Positions 7,059 to 16,144 of a stretch of 64,000 bases of DNA are shown here, piece after piece. A program made the position numbers and the translations under genes. This DNA is from Clostridium intestinale DSM 6191 (GTDB lineage Bacteria > Bacillota > Clostridia > Clostridiales > Clostridiaceae), in contig NZ_FQXU01000007.1 in assembly GCF_900130055.1 (NCBI RefSeq), positions 45,024 through 109,023 on the forward strand, written 5' to 3'. Position 1 is the first letter of the stretch, and every line of letters begins with the position of its first letter. The notes beneath the pieces are model-generated. The model made no database searches. It had not been told where the DNA came from and worked only from the letters and a program-made list of their open reading frames with translations.

Positions 7059-9161
7059 CTAGTTATTTTCTTTTGAAGCTATCAGTTTCTCAAATTCTTC
7101 CTTGGCTATTGGTTTACTAAATAGATAACCTTGCCCATAGTTACATTTTCTCTCTCTTAAAATCAAACGTTGTTCTTCTATTTCAATTCCTTCTGCCACA
7201 ATCTCTAAATTTAAATCATGTATAAGATTAATAATATGCTCAACTATTACTAAATCACTTTCTTTGTTTATAACGTTTTTTATAAACTCTCTATCTAATT
7301 TCACTATATCTATAGGTAGTTTTTTTAGATAGGTTAATGAAGAGTATCCTGTACCAAAATCGTCAAGGGCTATACCTATTCCAAGCTCTTTTATTTTCCT
7401 TAAAATATAAGTTGAATGCTCTAAATCATCCATTATAGAGGTTTCTGTAACTTCAAATTGTATCTCTTTAGGATTTATATTCCTTTCATTTAGTAAATTT
7501 CTTATTTCGTTTATTACCTTATCACTTGTAACCTTTTTTCCTGACATATTTATAGATATTTTTATATTAGAATTTAATTTTTCTTTCCATTCTTTTTTAT
7601 GTATTAAAACAGTTTCTAATACCCATTTATCAATATCATTTATTAAGCCACTTTCCTCAGCTAAAGGTATAAATTCCATAGGTGGTATATTCCCAATAAT
7701 CGGATGATTCCACCTTATTAATGCCTCTCCCCCAATTACTTCCCCACTATTTAAATCTATTATTGGCTGATACAGAAGATAAAACTCTTTTTTCTTTATT
7801 GCCTGTCTTAAATAGTTGACTTTTTTAATCAAGTTCAAGTTTTTATTTTCTATTTCTAATGAATAGAAGCAGTAGTTATCTTTCATTCCTTTTTTAACAT
7901 AATACATTGCAATATCTGCACTTTTAAATAGCGAAGAGAGATTTATTCCGTGCTCTGGATAAACAGATATACCTACGCTGTAAGAAACATAAAAATCTTG
8001 ACTATTTATACTCCAGCTTCTTCTAAGCTCTTTTAATAACCTCTCAACTTCATTTACTACACTTTTTCTATCTTTAATGTTATCAAAAATTATAGCAAAT
8101 TCATCTCCACCAGATCTTGCTACAAAGTTAGGGTATTTAATAAAATCTTTTAAAATATTAGCTATAGATTTTAAAAGTAAGTCTCCAAATTCATGTCCTA
8201 ACATGTCGTTTATATGTTTAAAGTTATCTATATCCATATATATTAATGCAAAACCTTCATCTGTAAGTTTTTTTACTTCAATTAATTCACTTACTTTTTC
8301 CTCAAATAAAAGTCTATTAGGAAGTTCTGTCAGCTTATCAATATATGCCATAGAGCTAATTTTGTCCTCTAATAACTTCTTTTCAGTAATATCTGTATGA
8401 GATCCTGCAATTCTTATTACTTTTCCTTCTTCATTTCTTATAGCTTTCCCCTTACTAAATATCCATTTATATTCACCATTTTTGCATCTCATTCTGTATG
8501 TATTTTCATAGGAGCCTTCTTTTGATAAAGTATAGTTAGTGATTTTAAGTGTTACTTCATCTCTTTCCTCAGGGTGAAGAAGATTTACCCATTCAGTATA
8601 TGTATTTTTTATCTCATGATCTTCATATCCAAGATAACTTTTCCACAAAGCTGAAAAATACACTTGATTTTCTATTAAATCCCAATCCCATATACCGCAA
8701 TCTGCCCCTTCAACGGCAAGTCCATATCTTTGCTCGCTTTTATAAAGGGCATCTTTATTTTCTTGTAACTTAATAAATTGTTCTCTAAGTTCTTCTTCAA
8801 GTGCTATTAGTTCTTCATGTGCAGTGCTCAATTCATCATAACTAGTTCCAATTTTATTTAAAACCTTACCTAATACCTTCATTCTAATGAATACTAAATG
8901 AAATATTACTAGCGTAGTAATAAATATAAATATTAAACCTTTATAGGTTTGCAGGATTTTATATCTCTCAATACTTCCTGAAATTCTAATTAAAATCTCA
9001 TCAGAAGTCAAAATCCATAAGCTACTAACAATTCCATAAAAAAGTGCTATTTTTAGTGACTCGCTAATAGGGTTTATCATGTGTTTATCTAGGTATTTAT
9101 TAATTTTATCCTCTGTATTTTTCCTTAAATATTTGACAAATCTATCAAATAATTTTAACAA
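7059..9161 (-). CDS. Membrane PAS-GGDEF-EAL cyclic-di-GMP enzyme
   Basis: A 700-aa two-domain c-di-GMP protein. Two TM helices (about 37-53 and 75-92) are followed by a coiled coil (105-140), PAS (145-265, with GIWDWD), GGDEF (MDIDNF 309-314, SGGDEF 350-355) and EAL (EALIRW 479-484, INMS, ETS near 573, DDFGTGYSS 600-608, AEGIE, GQGYLFSKP). The metal and catalytic residues of EAL look intact, so phosphodiesterase activity is likely. GGDEF also looks intact, so activity could be dual. The start is TTG at 9161 with AGAGGTGG just before. The gene is preceded by a hairpin-rich leader. Confidence 0.93.
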   Translation of the reverse strand: MLKLFDRFVKYLRKNTEDKINKYLDKHMINPISESLKIALFYGIVSSLWILTSDEILIRISGSIERYKILQTYKGLIFIFITTLVIFHLVFIRMKVLGKVLNKIGTSYDELSTAHEELIALEEELREQFIKLQENKDALYKSEQRYGLAVEGADCGIWDWDLIENQVYFSALWKSYLGYEDHEIKNTYTEWVNLLHPEERDEVTLKITNYTLSKEGSYENTYRMRCKNGEYKWIFSKGKAIRNEEGKVIRIAGSHTDITEKKLLEDKISSMAYIDKLTELPNRLLFEEKVSELIEVKKLTDEGFALIYMDIDNFKHINDMLGHEFGDLLLKSIANILKDFIKYPNFVARSGGDEFAIIFDNIKDRKSVVNEVERLLKELRRSWSINSQDFYVSYSVGISVYPEHGINLSSLFKSADIAMYYVKKGMKDNYCFYSLEIENKNLNLIKKVNYLRQAIKKKEFYLLYQPIIDLNSGEVIGGEALIRWNHPIIGNIPPMEFIPLAEESGLINDIDKWVLETVLIHKKEWKEKLNSNIKISINMSGKKVTSDKVINEIRNLLNERNINPKEIQFEVTETSIMDDLEHSTYILRKIKELGIGIALDDFGTGYSSLTYLKKLPIDIVKLDREFIKNVINKESDLVIVEHIINLIHDLNLEIVAEGIEIEEQRLILRERKCNYGQGYLFSKPIAKEEFEKLIASKENN

Positions 9162-9199
9162 AAAACCACCTCTAATATATTATTTTATCTCTTAAAAAT

Positions 9200-9220
9200 A
9201 GACCTACATAAAGCAGGTCT
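9200..9220 (-). terminator. Hairpin with T-run ahead of the GGDEF-EAL gene
   Basis: AGACCT / AGGTCT arms, followed on the minus strand by ATTTTTAA, 40 bases before the start codon. On the plus strand it is followed by TTTTTAT. It looks like a small bidirectional terminator and could act as an attenuator of the downstream cyclase gene. Confidence 0.5.
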
Positions 9221-9257
9221 TTTTATAAAAAATTAAGTTAAATTATTGACTAAATAA

Positions 9258-9304
9258 AATTCTACCAAAGTTCAAGTTAAAAAACAACAATAATTGGTAG
9301 AATT
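9258..9304. repeat. Inverted repeat, 11-bp perfect arms
   Basis: AATTCTACCAA at 9258-9268 pairs with TTGGTAGAATT at 9294-9304 across a 25-base loop. It lies in the 280-base gap between two cyclase genes. Its function is not known. Confidence 0.7.
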
Positions 9305-9337
9305 GTGTAATAATATGTAATAATTTTTCCTGTTATT

Positions 9338-9388
9338 ATTTATCAATCTACATAGTTTTTTTGACTTTAGCTATGTAGATTGATAAAT
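9338..9388. repeat. Inverted repeat, 18-bp perfect arms
   Basis: ATTTATCAATCTACATAG at 9338-9355 is the exact reverse complement of 9371-9388, with a 15-base loop holding a T7 run. The stem is longer than a usual terminator and lies directly beyond the terminator of the TPR-GGDEF gene. It may be an sRNA, a transposon relic or a regulatory stem. Confidence 0.8.
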
Positions 9389-9391
9389 GTT

Positions 9392-9416
9392 AAAAACACG
9401 CCCAAGACGTGTTTTT
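9392..9416 (-). terminator. Terminator of the TPR-GAF-GGDEF gene
   Basis: AAAAACACG / CGTGTTTTT stem with a 7-base loop and a T-run, 25 bases past the stop at 9442. Confidence 0.85.
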
Positions 9417-9441
9417 AATATTACCATAGTTATCTAAAAAC

Positions 9442-11670
9442 TTATTTATTTTCTAAAAGTAATCCAACTACTTTATTTCGTCCTTTTTCCTTTGCTTCAT
9501 ATAGTGCTTCATCTGATTTTTTTATAAGCTCAATATACGCTAAATAATCATTTGGTACTACAGAGGATACCCCTAAAGTCACAGTTACAAAGTTAGACGC
9601 CCTAGAAAATTCGTGAACTAGTCCTAAATTCTCTACATTTTTTCTAAAACCTTCAGCAAAGTTTATTGCTTCTTCTAATTCTGTGTTTGGAAGTATAATA
9701 ACAAACTCATCTCCACCATATCTTGCAGCAAAATAATCCTTAATTAAAGACTTTCTAAGTTCATTGCTTATGGTTATAATACACTTATCCCCTTCTGTAT
9801 GTCCATAATTGTCATTGTACTGCTTAAAACAGTCTATATCAAAAACTATTATAGATATACTATTCCCCTTCTTTTTAGCTCTCTCCCATTCATCACCAAT
9901 TACAAAGTCAAACTTACGTCTGTTTGGTATATTGCTTAATCCATCATATTCCGATAAGTACTTTAGTTTATTATTTGTAGCTTCTAGCTGCTTTTGAACC
10001 TTTCTTCTTTCTTCAACTTCAATGAATAAACTTTTTGATTTAATTGCATTATTTATTGCTATTGCTGCATATGAAGAAAGTGCTTTTATCATCTCAACTT
10101 TAAGCATTGTAAAGGAGTCTTTTTCATTTGCCTGTACTGTAAGTACTCCTATTATGTCATTATCTATTATTAATGGACAAAATATAGCTGAATTAAGTTC
10201 TTCATTATCTTTATTATTAATATAATTTACATCTTCTATATAGTTTAAATACTCATTTACCATGTCGTTAATTACTATAATTTTATTTTCTTTTAAACAT
10301 TTTACAGCCATGCTTGAACTATTATTAAAATCAGTTTCACTAACTTTTATTTTAGCTTTATTTTCTATATAATAGTGATATTTGATTTTTCTTTTTTCCT
10401 CATTATATATACCAATCCCAAAGGTATTAGCTTTCATAAAAACCTTGATTGTATCATAAATCATTTCGAATATTTTATCTAAATCTAATGTTGTTGTAAT
10501 CTTTTCTCCTAATTCACTTATAATTGAAATATTTTTTATAATTTCTACTAGTTCATCTGCTCTTCTTTTAAAGTTTTCATTTTTTTCTGTTATACTTTTA
10601 TTTTCATTTTCAAGATTATCTACCTTAATCTTTATTCTTAAATTTTTTGCTCTATTTTCTAACTCTATTGGCTCTAGCATTTTTTCATTTTCAAAATATA
10701 GTTTATAATATTTATTTGCATTATGAATATCTTCTATTTTTTCATATAGTCTTATAACTCTTTTGCATATTTCCATGGTTTTTGCATAAAGTCTATTTTC
10801 TATTGAGATTTTATATAATTCAACTAAGGTTTCAATTGCCAAATCACATTTACCTATATTTTCAAGAAAATTACTATAATCCATAAGAACTTCTATTTTA
10901 ATATAGGCATAGTCAATTTCATCTGCTATAGAAAAAGCTTCTGAAAAATATTCCTCACACTTTTCGTAATCTCGAAGCTTTTCATAAACTAATGCTAATA
11001 AGCCACAAGCTTCAACAATAGAAATTTTGTATTCATTATTAGTTAAATACTTGTAGGATTTATTTAAATATTCAAGGGCTTTGTTATAGTTACCAATCTG
11101 ATATTCTATATTTCCTAAATTGGTATACACTATCCCTATTCCTAATGTATCCTTATACTCCATATTATTATAAAAATCTAATGCTTTATTATAGTTCATT
11201 AAAGCTTCTTCATAACATTTAACTTCTCTGTATACTTCCCCCATATTGTTATAAATTTTTGCTGCGTATAACTCAAAACTAGAATCTTCATAATAATTGT
11301 TTCCTTCTTTGAGATTTGGCGCAAGATTCTTCGCTGAATTATAGTGTTCAAAGCTTTTTTCATATTCCCCCATATCAAAATAAACATTGCCTATATTTAT
11401 ATGTGATCTTACTTGTATATCATTTATCCCATGTTTTCGTGCAATTCTAATAGAAGTAAATAAATATTCCATAGCTTTTTCATATTTACTCATATCAGAG
11501 TAAGCTCTTCCTAAAAAATTTAGTACAAAAGCCATGCCCTTTTCATGTTTTTCCTTTACACATAAGGAATATACTTCATGGGCGAACTCAATAGTATCTT
11601 CCTCAAATTTATATTTATTCTTTTTTAATTCTACTAACATTTCATTAAGATTTTTATTATTTTCCCCCAT
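9442..11670 (-). CDS. TPR-GAF-GGDEF diguanylate cyclase
   Basis: A soluble protein of about 742 aa. At least six tetratricopeptide repeats fill the first 340 residues (for example YSDMSKYEKAMEYLFTSIRI and NMGEVYREVKCYEEALMNYN). A coiled coil follows, then a GAF-like sensor (about 370-530) and a C-terminal GGDEF with FDIDCFKQYND and RYGGDEF. No RxxD inhibitory site is seen. I choose the ATG at 11670, with GGAGG 12 bases upstream. The frame extends to 11769 but those residues look non-coding. The TPR array probably binds a partner protein or peptide and the GAF a small ligand, tuning c-di-GMP synthesis. Confidence 0.9.
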   Translation of the reverse strand: MGENNKNLNEMLVELKKNKYKFEEDTIEFAHEVYSLCVKEKHEKGMAFVLNFLGRAYSDMSKYEKAMEYLFTSIRIARKHGINDIQVRSHINIGNVYFDMGEYEKSFEHYNSAKNLAPNLKEGNNYYEDSSFELYAAKIYNNMGEVYREVKCYEEALMNYNKALDFYNNMEYKDTLGIGIVYTNLGNIEYQIGNYNKALEYLNKSYKYLTNNEYKISIVEACGLLALVYEKLRDYEKCEEYFSEAFSIADEIDYAYIKIEVLMDYSNFLENIGKCDLAIETLVELYKISIENRLYAKTMEICKRVIRLYEKIEDIHNANKYYKLYFENEKMLEPIELENRAKNLRIKIKVDNLENENKSITEKNENFKRRADELVEIIKNISIISELGEKITTTLDLDKIFEMIYDTIKVFMKANTFGIGIYNEEKRKIKYHYYIENKAKIKVSETDFNNSSSMAVKCLKENKIIVINDMVNEYLNYIEDVNYINNKDNEELNSAIFCPLIIDNDIIGVLTVQANEKDSFTMLKVEMIKALSSYAAIAINNAIKSKSLFIEVEERRKVQKQLEATNNKLKYLSEYDGLSNIPNRRKFDFVIGDEWERAKKKGNSISIIVFDIDCFKQYNDNYGHTEGDKCIITISNELRKSLIKDYFAARYGGDEFVIILPNTELEEAINFAEGFRKNVENLGLVHEFSRASNFVTVTLGVSSVVPNDYLAYIELIKKSDEALYEAKEKGRNKVVGLLLENK

Positions 11671-11975
11671 TAAATTGGTTCGCCTCCAAGTTTTATTAAA
11701 TCCTTCTATGTGATATTCTAGAATTTCTATAATATATTGTATTTTAACATATCTATATAAAAATAACATCTAAATTAATAGTTCCTATAGTGGTTTATTT
11801 ACAATAATATCATTGTAGCATTTCTATTTACTCATTTATGTTAAATACTCAGTTAGATAAAAACTATACTTTTCAAATTTTTGTTAACTTTAAACTTATA
11901 CTAACATTATTATGCCCTAAGTTTAAAATCTTAGGTTATTATTATATTAGGAAATTTGTATTTGGAGGAAGATTT

Positions 11976-12542
11976 ATGGCACAAACCACTAAAAAGGCTC
12001 TTGCCTCATCTCTTAAGAAACTTTTAGCTGAAAAAACTTTAGATAAGATTACTGTTATAGATATCACAAACGATTGTGAAGTTAATAGACAAACCTTCTA
12101 TTATCACTTTAAAGACATATATGATCTTGTTGAATGGATTTATACTAGTGAAGCTTCAAGAGCTTTAGGCAACAAAAAAACCTATGATACTTGGCAGCAA
12201 GGTTTTAATGAAATTTTTAAGTATGTATATGAAAATAATAACTTTGTTATAAATACTTATCATTCTTTAAACAGAGAACATCTAGAAAATTTTCTTTATA
12301 ATGAAACTTACACTCTTTTAATTGGTGTCATTGAAGAAAAAGCTTCTGGCATACCTGTAAGGGAGGATGATAAAGCTTTTATTGCAAACTTCTATAAATA
12401 TGCTTTTGTAGGGCTTATGCTTGAATGGATTTCTAAAGGTATGAGAGAAAATCCCTCTTCCATTATAGAAAAAGTTAACACTTTGATTCACGGTGATATC
12501 GTTAAAGCCTTAGAGAAGTTTAGGACAGATAAACATATTTAG
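11976..12542 (+). CDS. TetR-family regulator, DhaS-like
   Basis: A DNA-binding protein of 188 aa. The N-terminal HTH reads KALASSLKKLLAEKTLDKITVIDITNDCEVNRQTFYYHFKDIYDLVEWIY, which is the TetR pattern. The C-terminal half fits the TetR_C_8 (DhaS-type) domain. I choose the ATG at 11976 with TTGGAGGAAG upstream; the open frame starting at 11838 is promoter DNA. The next gene in the same direction, 120 bases on, is oleate hydratase, so it probably controls that gene in response to unsaturated fatty acids (inference). A CCTAAG / CTTAGG stem upstream may be its own operator. Confidence 0.88.
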   Translation: MAQTTKKALASSLKKLLAEKTLDKITVIDITNDCEVNRQTFYYHFKDIYDLVEWIYTSEASRALGNKKTYDTWQQGFNEIFKYVYENNNFVINTYHSLNREHLENFLYNETYTLLIGVIEEKASGIPVREDDKAFIANFYKYAFVGLMLEWISKGMRENPSSIIEKVNTLIHGDIVKALEKFRTDKHI

Positions 12543-12620
12543 ACAATCCTATGTAAATGTATAAATTTTAGTCATCCCTTCTTTATTGTCTATTGTTACC
12601 TTTCCCTAATTTTTCTATCA

Positions 12621-12637
12621 TTTACTTGTAAGGTAAA
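12621..12637 (+). promoter_or_regulatory. Candidate operator upstream of oleate hydratase
   Basis: TTTACTTGTAAGGTAAA, an imperfect dyad with TTTAC / GTAAA ends, lies 26 bases before the oleate hydratase start. It is a plausible TetR-family binding site but is supported only by symmetry and position. Confidence 0.3.
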
Positions 12638-12662
12638 GATAATTATTTGGGAGGTATTTAAA

Positions 12663-14432
12663 ATGTATTATAGTAATGGAAATTATGAGGCCTTTGCTCG
12701 TCCTCAAAAACCTAAAGATGTTGATAGAAAATCAGCTTATCTAGTAGGGTCAGGTTTAGCCTCTTTAGCTGCTGCTTGTTTTTTAGTTCGTGATGGTCAA
12801 ATGAAGGGTGAACATATTCATATCTTAGAAGAACTTAATATTGCAGGTGGTGCCTGCGATGGTATAAATGATGTGCAAAAAGGCTTCGTTATAAGAGGCG
12901 GACGTGAAATGGAAAATCATTTTGAATGTTTATGGGATTTATTTAGATCCATCCCTTCACTTGAAACTGAAGATGCTTCTGTTTTGGATGAATTTTATTG
13001 GCTTAATAAAAAAGATCCTAACTATTCTCTTATGAGAGCAACTATAAATAGAGGTGAAGATGCTCATACAGATAATAAGTTTACTTTATCTGAAAAAGCT
13101 TCTATGGAAATAATGAAACTATTTATGACTACTGATGAAGCTTTATATGACAAGAAAATTACTGATGTATTTACTGAAGACTTTTTTGTTTCTAACTTTT
13201 GGTTATATTGGAGAACCATGTTCGCTTTTGAAGATTGGCACAGCGCTTTAGAAATGAAGTTATATCTTCAAAGGTTTATTCATCATATTGGTGGGCTTCC
13301 TGATTTCTCTGCATTGAAGTTCACTAAGTACAATCAATATGAATCTTTAATACTTCCAATGATAAAATACCTTGAAGCTCATGGTGTTAACTTTCAATAT
13401 GATACTAAAGTAACTAATGTTGTTTTTGATATAAATAAAGGTAAAAAGGTTGCTACTAAAATTGTATGTTTAAGAGGAGGAAAGGAAGAATCTATTGATT
13501 TAATAGAGGATGATTTAGTATTTGTTACAAATGGTAGCTGTACAGAAAACTCTACTTTAGGAGACAATGATCATGCTCCTACATTTAATGATTCTCCTGG
13601 TGGCTGTTGGGAACTTTGGAGAAACATAGCTAAACAAGATCCATCATTTGGTCATCCTGATAAGTTCTGTACTGATACTAAGGCAACTTCTTGGGAATCT
13701 GCAACAGTAACTACTCTTGATGATAAAATACCTCCATATATAGAAAAAGTCTGCAAAAGAGATCCTTTTAGCGGTAAGGTTGTTACAGGTGGAATAATAT
13801 CAGTAAAGGACTCAAACTGGCTTATGAGCTATACTTTAAACCGTCAGCCACATTTTAAAGAACAACCTAAAAATCAGCTTGTAGTTTGGATATATGGATT
13901 ATTTTTAGATGTTCCTGGAAACTATATTAAAAAACCTATGAGAGAATGTACAGGTCTTGAAATCACTGAGGAATGGTTATATCACTTAGGTGTTCCAGAA
14001 GCTCAAATTCATGACATGGCTCTAAATTCAGCTCGCTGTATTCCATGTATGATGCCATATATAACGGCTTTCTTTATGCCAAGAACAGAAGGAGATAGAC
14101 CTAAAGTTGTTCCAGAAGGAAGTGTAAACTTTGCATTTATTGGACAATTCTCAGACACTGTTCGTGACACAGTATTTACTACAGAATACTCTGTAAGAAC
14201 TGCTATGGAAGCTGTTTATACCCTTCTTGATGTTGACCGCGGAGTTCCTGAAGTTTTTAATTCTTGTTATGATGTGAGAGCATTATTAGATGCTACTTCA
14301 AAAATGATGGATGGTAAAAAACTTACTGATATGAAGGTTCCGTTTTTTGTAGGTATTGTTGAAAAAATAGGACTTAAAAAAATCTCTGGAACTGTAATAG
14401 AAGATTTATTAAAACGCTATAATGTAATTTAA
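12663..14432 (+). CDS. ohyA: Oleate hydratase (FAD-dependent)
   Basis: Adds water to the cis-9 bond of oleic or related fatty acids to give 10-hydroxystearate, a detoxification reaction needing FAD. The 589-aa length is usual. The Rossmann motif is [10 protein letters not shown] (residues 29-38). The catalytic Glu loop [12 protein letters not shown] holds Glu82, equivalent to the catalytic Glu of Elizabethkingia enzyme. TKYNQYES carries the catalytic Tyr. GGAGG lies eight bases before the ATG. The TetR-like gene upstream and a terminator downstream leave it as a single-gene transcript or a two-gene unit with its regulator. Confidence 0.95.
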   Translation: MYYSNGNYEAFARPQKPKDVDRKSAYLVGSGLASLAAACFLVRDGQMKGEHIHILEELNIAGGACDGINDVQKGFVIRGGREMENHFECLWDLFRSIPSLETEDASVLDEFYWLNKKDPNYSLMRATINRGEDAHTDNKFTLSEKASMEIMKLFMTTDEALYDKKITDVFTEDFFVSNFWLYWRTMFAFEDWHSALEMKLYLQRFIHHIGGLPDFSALKFTKYNQYESLILPMIKYLEAHGVNFQYDTKVTNVVFDINKGKKVATKIVCLRGGKEESIDLIEDDLVFVTNGSCTENSTLGDNDHAPTFNDSPGGCWELWRNIAKQDPSFGHPDKFCTDTKATSWESATVTTLDDKIPPYIEKVCKRDPFSGKVVTGGIISVKDSNWLMSYTLNRQPHFKEQPKNQLVVWIYGLFLDVPGNYIKKPMRECTGLEITEEWLYHLGVPEAQIHDMALNSARCIPCMMPYITAFFMPRTEGDRPKVVPEGSVNFAFIGQFSDTVRDTVFTTEYSVRTAMEAVYTLLDVDRGVPEVFNSCYDVRALLDATSKMMDGKKLTDMKVPFFVGIVEKIGLKKISGTVIEDLLKRYNVI

Positions 14433-14440
14433 AATATTTA

Positions 14441-14470
14441 AGCCCACTGTTTTCAAAATCAGCGGGCTTA
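14441..14470. terminator. Bidirectional terminator between ohyA and merR
   Basis: AAGCCCACTG / CAGCGGGCTT arms (one mismatch) with a 10-base loop. AGTTTATTT follows on the plus strand and AAATATTTTA on the minus strand. It serves the two convergent genes. Confidence 0.85.
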
Positions 14471-14478
14471 GTTTATTT

Positions 14479-15237
14479 CTATTCTATACTACCAATTATC
14501 TCTATATTCATTTTACCACCATTCATTATATATCTTTCATAGACATCATTTATTGAATACCCATTATCTCTTGAGTAATCAAATAAGCTTTTATAAGCAG
14601 ATTCTCTTTTACTTATACCTTGACATAAACATTTTAAGCCTGTGATTTTATTTTGAAATCTTACATTAGGTGAATCTATATTTTCTAAAGTATAAGCAAA
14701 TATCTCACTAAATCCCTCTGAGTTTTCCTCTAAAGACCTTTTAAAAATATGTCCAGAAGTTAATTCTATGCCCTTGGTCTTTGAATAAAAAACACCTATT
14801 GTATTATTAATACCTTCATAATCTGAATCTATATTGTTATAATAAACTTTTCCTTCTTGAAGAAAACTTCCTTTTTCTATAATAGATTTATTAAATTCAT
14901 TAATAGGCTTATTATCTGATAAATGTGTTTCTATTAGCTTTTTCTGCTTTTGGAGTTTATCTATTAAAATATTTATCTCTTGTAGCCTTTCTGAATAAAC
15001 TTTCTTTTTTATAGTAAAATTATCTTCTGAAATAACCTTTTTAATATTCTCAAGTGGAATCCCTATTTCCTTTAATCTCAAAACTTCTTTTATAATCGGA
15101 ATCTGAGACTCTTCGTAATATCTATATTGATTCATATTATGAATATACGCTGGTTTAAATAAATTTATCTCATCATAATATCTCAATGTTTTTTTATTTA
15201 TATTACACATAATTGAAAACTGCCCTATACTATACAT
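14479..15237 (-). CDS. MerR-family regulator with GyrI-like effector domain
   Basis: The N-terminal 70 residues are a MerR winged helix (MYSIGQFSIMCNINKKTLRYYDEINLFKP, then YRYYEESQIPIIKEVLRLKEIGIPL). A long coiled coil (about 78-105) and a C-terminal GyrI-like ligand pocket with the usual NG..Y.IN.VYERY ending follow, similar to BmrR/TipA-type regulators. The start at 15237 is set by GGAGTT nine bases upstream. That ribosome site lies within the end of the creatininase gene, so translation is coupled. It likely activates the MerR-type promoter at 16108-16138. Confidence 0.88.
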   Translation of the reverse strand: MYSIGQFSIMCNINKKTLRYYDEINLFKPAYIHNMNQYRYYEESQIPIIKEVLRLKEIGIPLENIKKVISEDNFTIKKKVYSERLQEINILIDKLQKQKKLIETHLSDNKPINEFNKSIIEKGSFLQEGKVYYNNIDSDYEGINNTIGVFYSKTKGIELTSGHIFKRSLEENSEGFSEIFAYTLENIDSPNVRFQNKITGLKCLCQGISKRESAYKSLFDYSRDNGYSINDVYERYIMNGGKMNIEIIGSIE

Positions 15238-15242
15238 ATCAA

Positions 15243-16082
15243 TCAACTCCATATTTTAACTCTTAAAAAAGGTATTTTATACAGTTCATGATGTTCATAC
15301 TGTTTATAATTTTCTCTTAAAATAAATGCTTCTATAGCAGTTTTAATTTTTTCTGCCATATCATCATTTAAAGCATCCCCTAAGTCTTTACTTCCCTCTT
15401 TTGGATATCCACTATGACCATATTTTTTAATTTTTTCAGCTACTTTTTTAGGAAAAATCATTTCTTTTTCTTGAAGTTCTATATCTGGCTGAGATTTATA
15501 ATTTTCATTCACTAAATCTTTGTTGATTGACAACATGCATGAAGTTTCTACCCACCCCGCATGAAAATCATTGCAATACTCTTTTAATTTATCCATTAAA
15601 GTGTTCTTTTCTTTAACTTTTACCTTTTCACTAAATATAGCTCCCATAGGAGAAAAAGCTATATCTTTAAACTTCTTATTAATACATGCACATGCCTCTT
15701 CAATTGCTATTAAATGCTTTGGCTCTGCATGCCCACTGATTACAATTATATTCTTTATATCCCACTCTGATATAGAACTCAATGTTTCAATCACTAAATT
15801 ATAGAGAAGCTTTTGGGAAATGTGTATATTTCCTGGAAATCCCTTCATATTTGCGTTTCCAAATGGGATAATAGGCATTGTTAGAAATGTATAATCTGAA
15901 AATCTCTCCTGAAGTTTTATTATACTTTTTTTAATCCAGTGTTCTGTTTCATAAACATCTACCCCAACAGGAAGATGTCTACCATGTTGTTCAATTGGTG
16001 CAATTCCAATCACCATAACAGTTTTTTCTTTGTGGAGCTTCTCAATTTCTGTCCAACATAATTCTAATACATTTACACTCAT
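15243..16082 (-). CDS. Creatininase-family amidohydrolase
   Basis: A 279-aa metal-dependent amidohydrolase. PIEQHGRHLPVGVD (metal ligands Glu, His, Asp), PFGNANMKGFPGNIHIS, ISGHAEPKH (in place of the common NGHGGN) and HAGWVETS follow the creatinine amidohydrolase family order. Relatives act on creatinine, FAPy intermediates or mycofactocin-type peptides. The altered GHGGN motif makes the substrate unclear. GGAGGGATATA precedes the ATG. It is first gene of a two-gene operon with merR, driven by a 19-bp-spacer promoter. Confidence 0.85.
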   Translation of the reverse strand: MSVNVLELCWTEIEKLHKEKTVMVIGIAPIEQHGRHLPVGVDVYETEHWIKKSIIKLQERFSDYTFLTMPIIPFGNANMKGFPGNIHISQKLLYNLVIETLSSISEWDIKNIIVISGHAEPKHLIAIEEACACINKKFKDIAFSPMGAIFSEKVKVKEKNTLMDKLKEYCNDFHAGWVETSCMLSINKDLVNENYKSQPDIELQEKEMIFPKKVAEKIKKYGHSGYPKEGSKDLGDALNDDMAEKIKTAIEAFILRENYKQYEHHELYKIPFLRVKIWS

Positions 16083-16107
16083 TATATCCCTCCTTAATTA
16101 TATAATA

Positions 16108-16138
16108 AGTGTAAATATTCCTGCTACTGGAATGTCAA
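16108..16138 (-). promoter_or_regulatory. MerR-type promoter with 19-bp spacer and operator
   Basis: TTGACA (16133-16138) and TACACT (16108-16113) are separated by 19 bases. The spacer holds the inverted repeat ATTCC-7-GGAAT. An overlong spacer with a centred dyad is the mark of promoters that MerR proteins twist into activity, and the operon it drives encodes a MerR protein. Confidence 0.75.
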
Positions 16139-16144
16139 TAGTAT

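Noticed and set aside
9162-9441. c-di-GMP (GEMM) riboswitch before the GGDEF-EAL gene
   Set aside because: No GEMM core (GCAAACC or CCACGGGT-like) on either strand; only plain hairpins.
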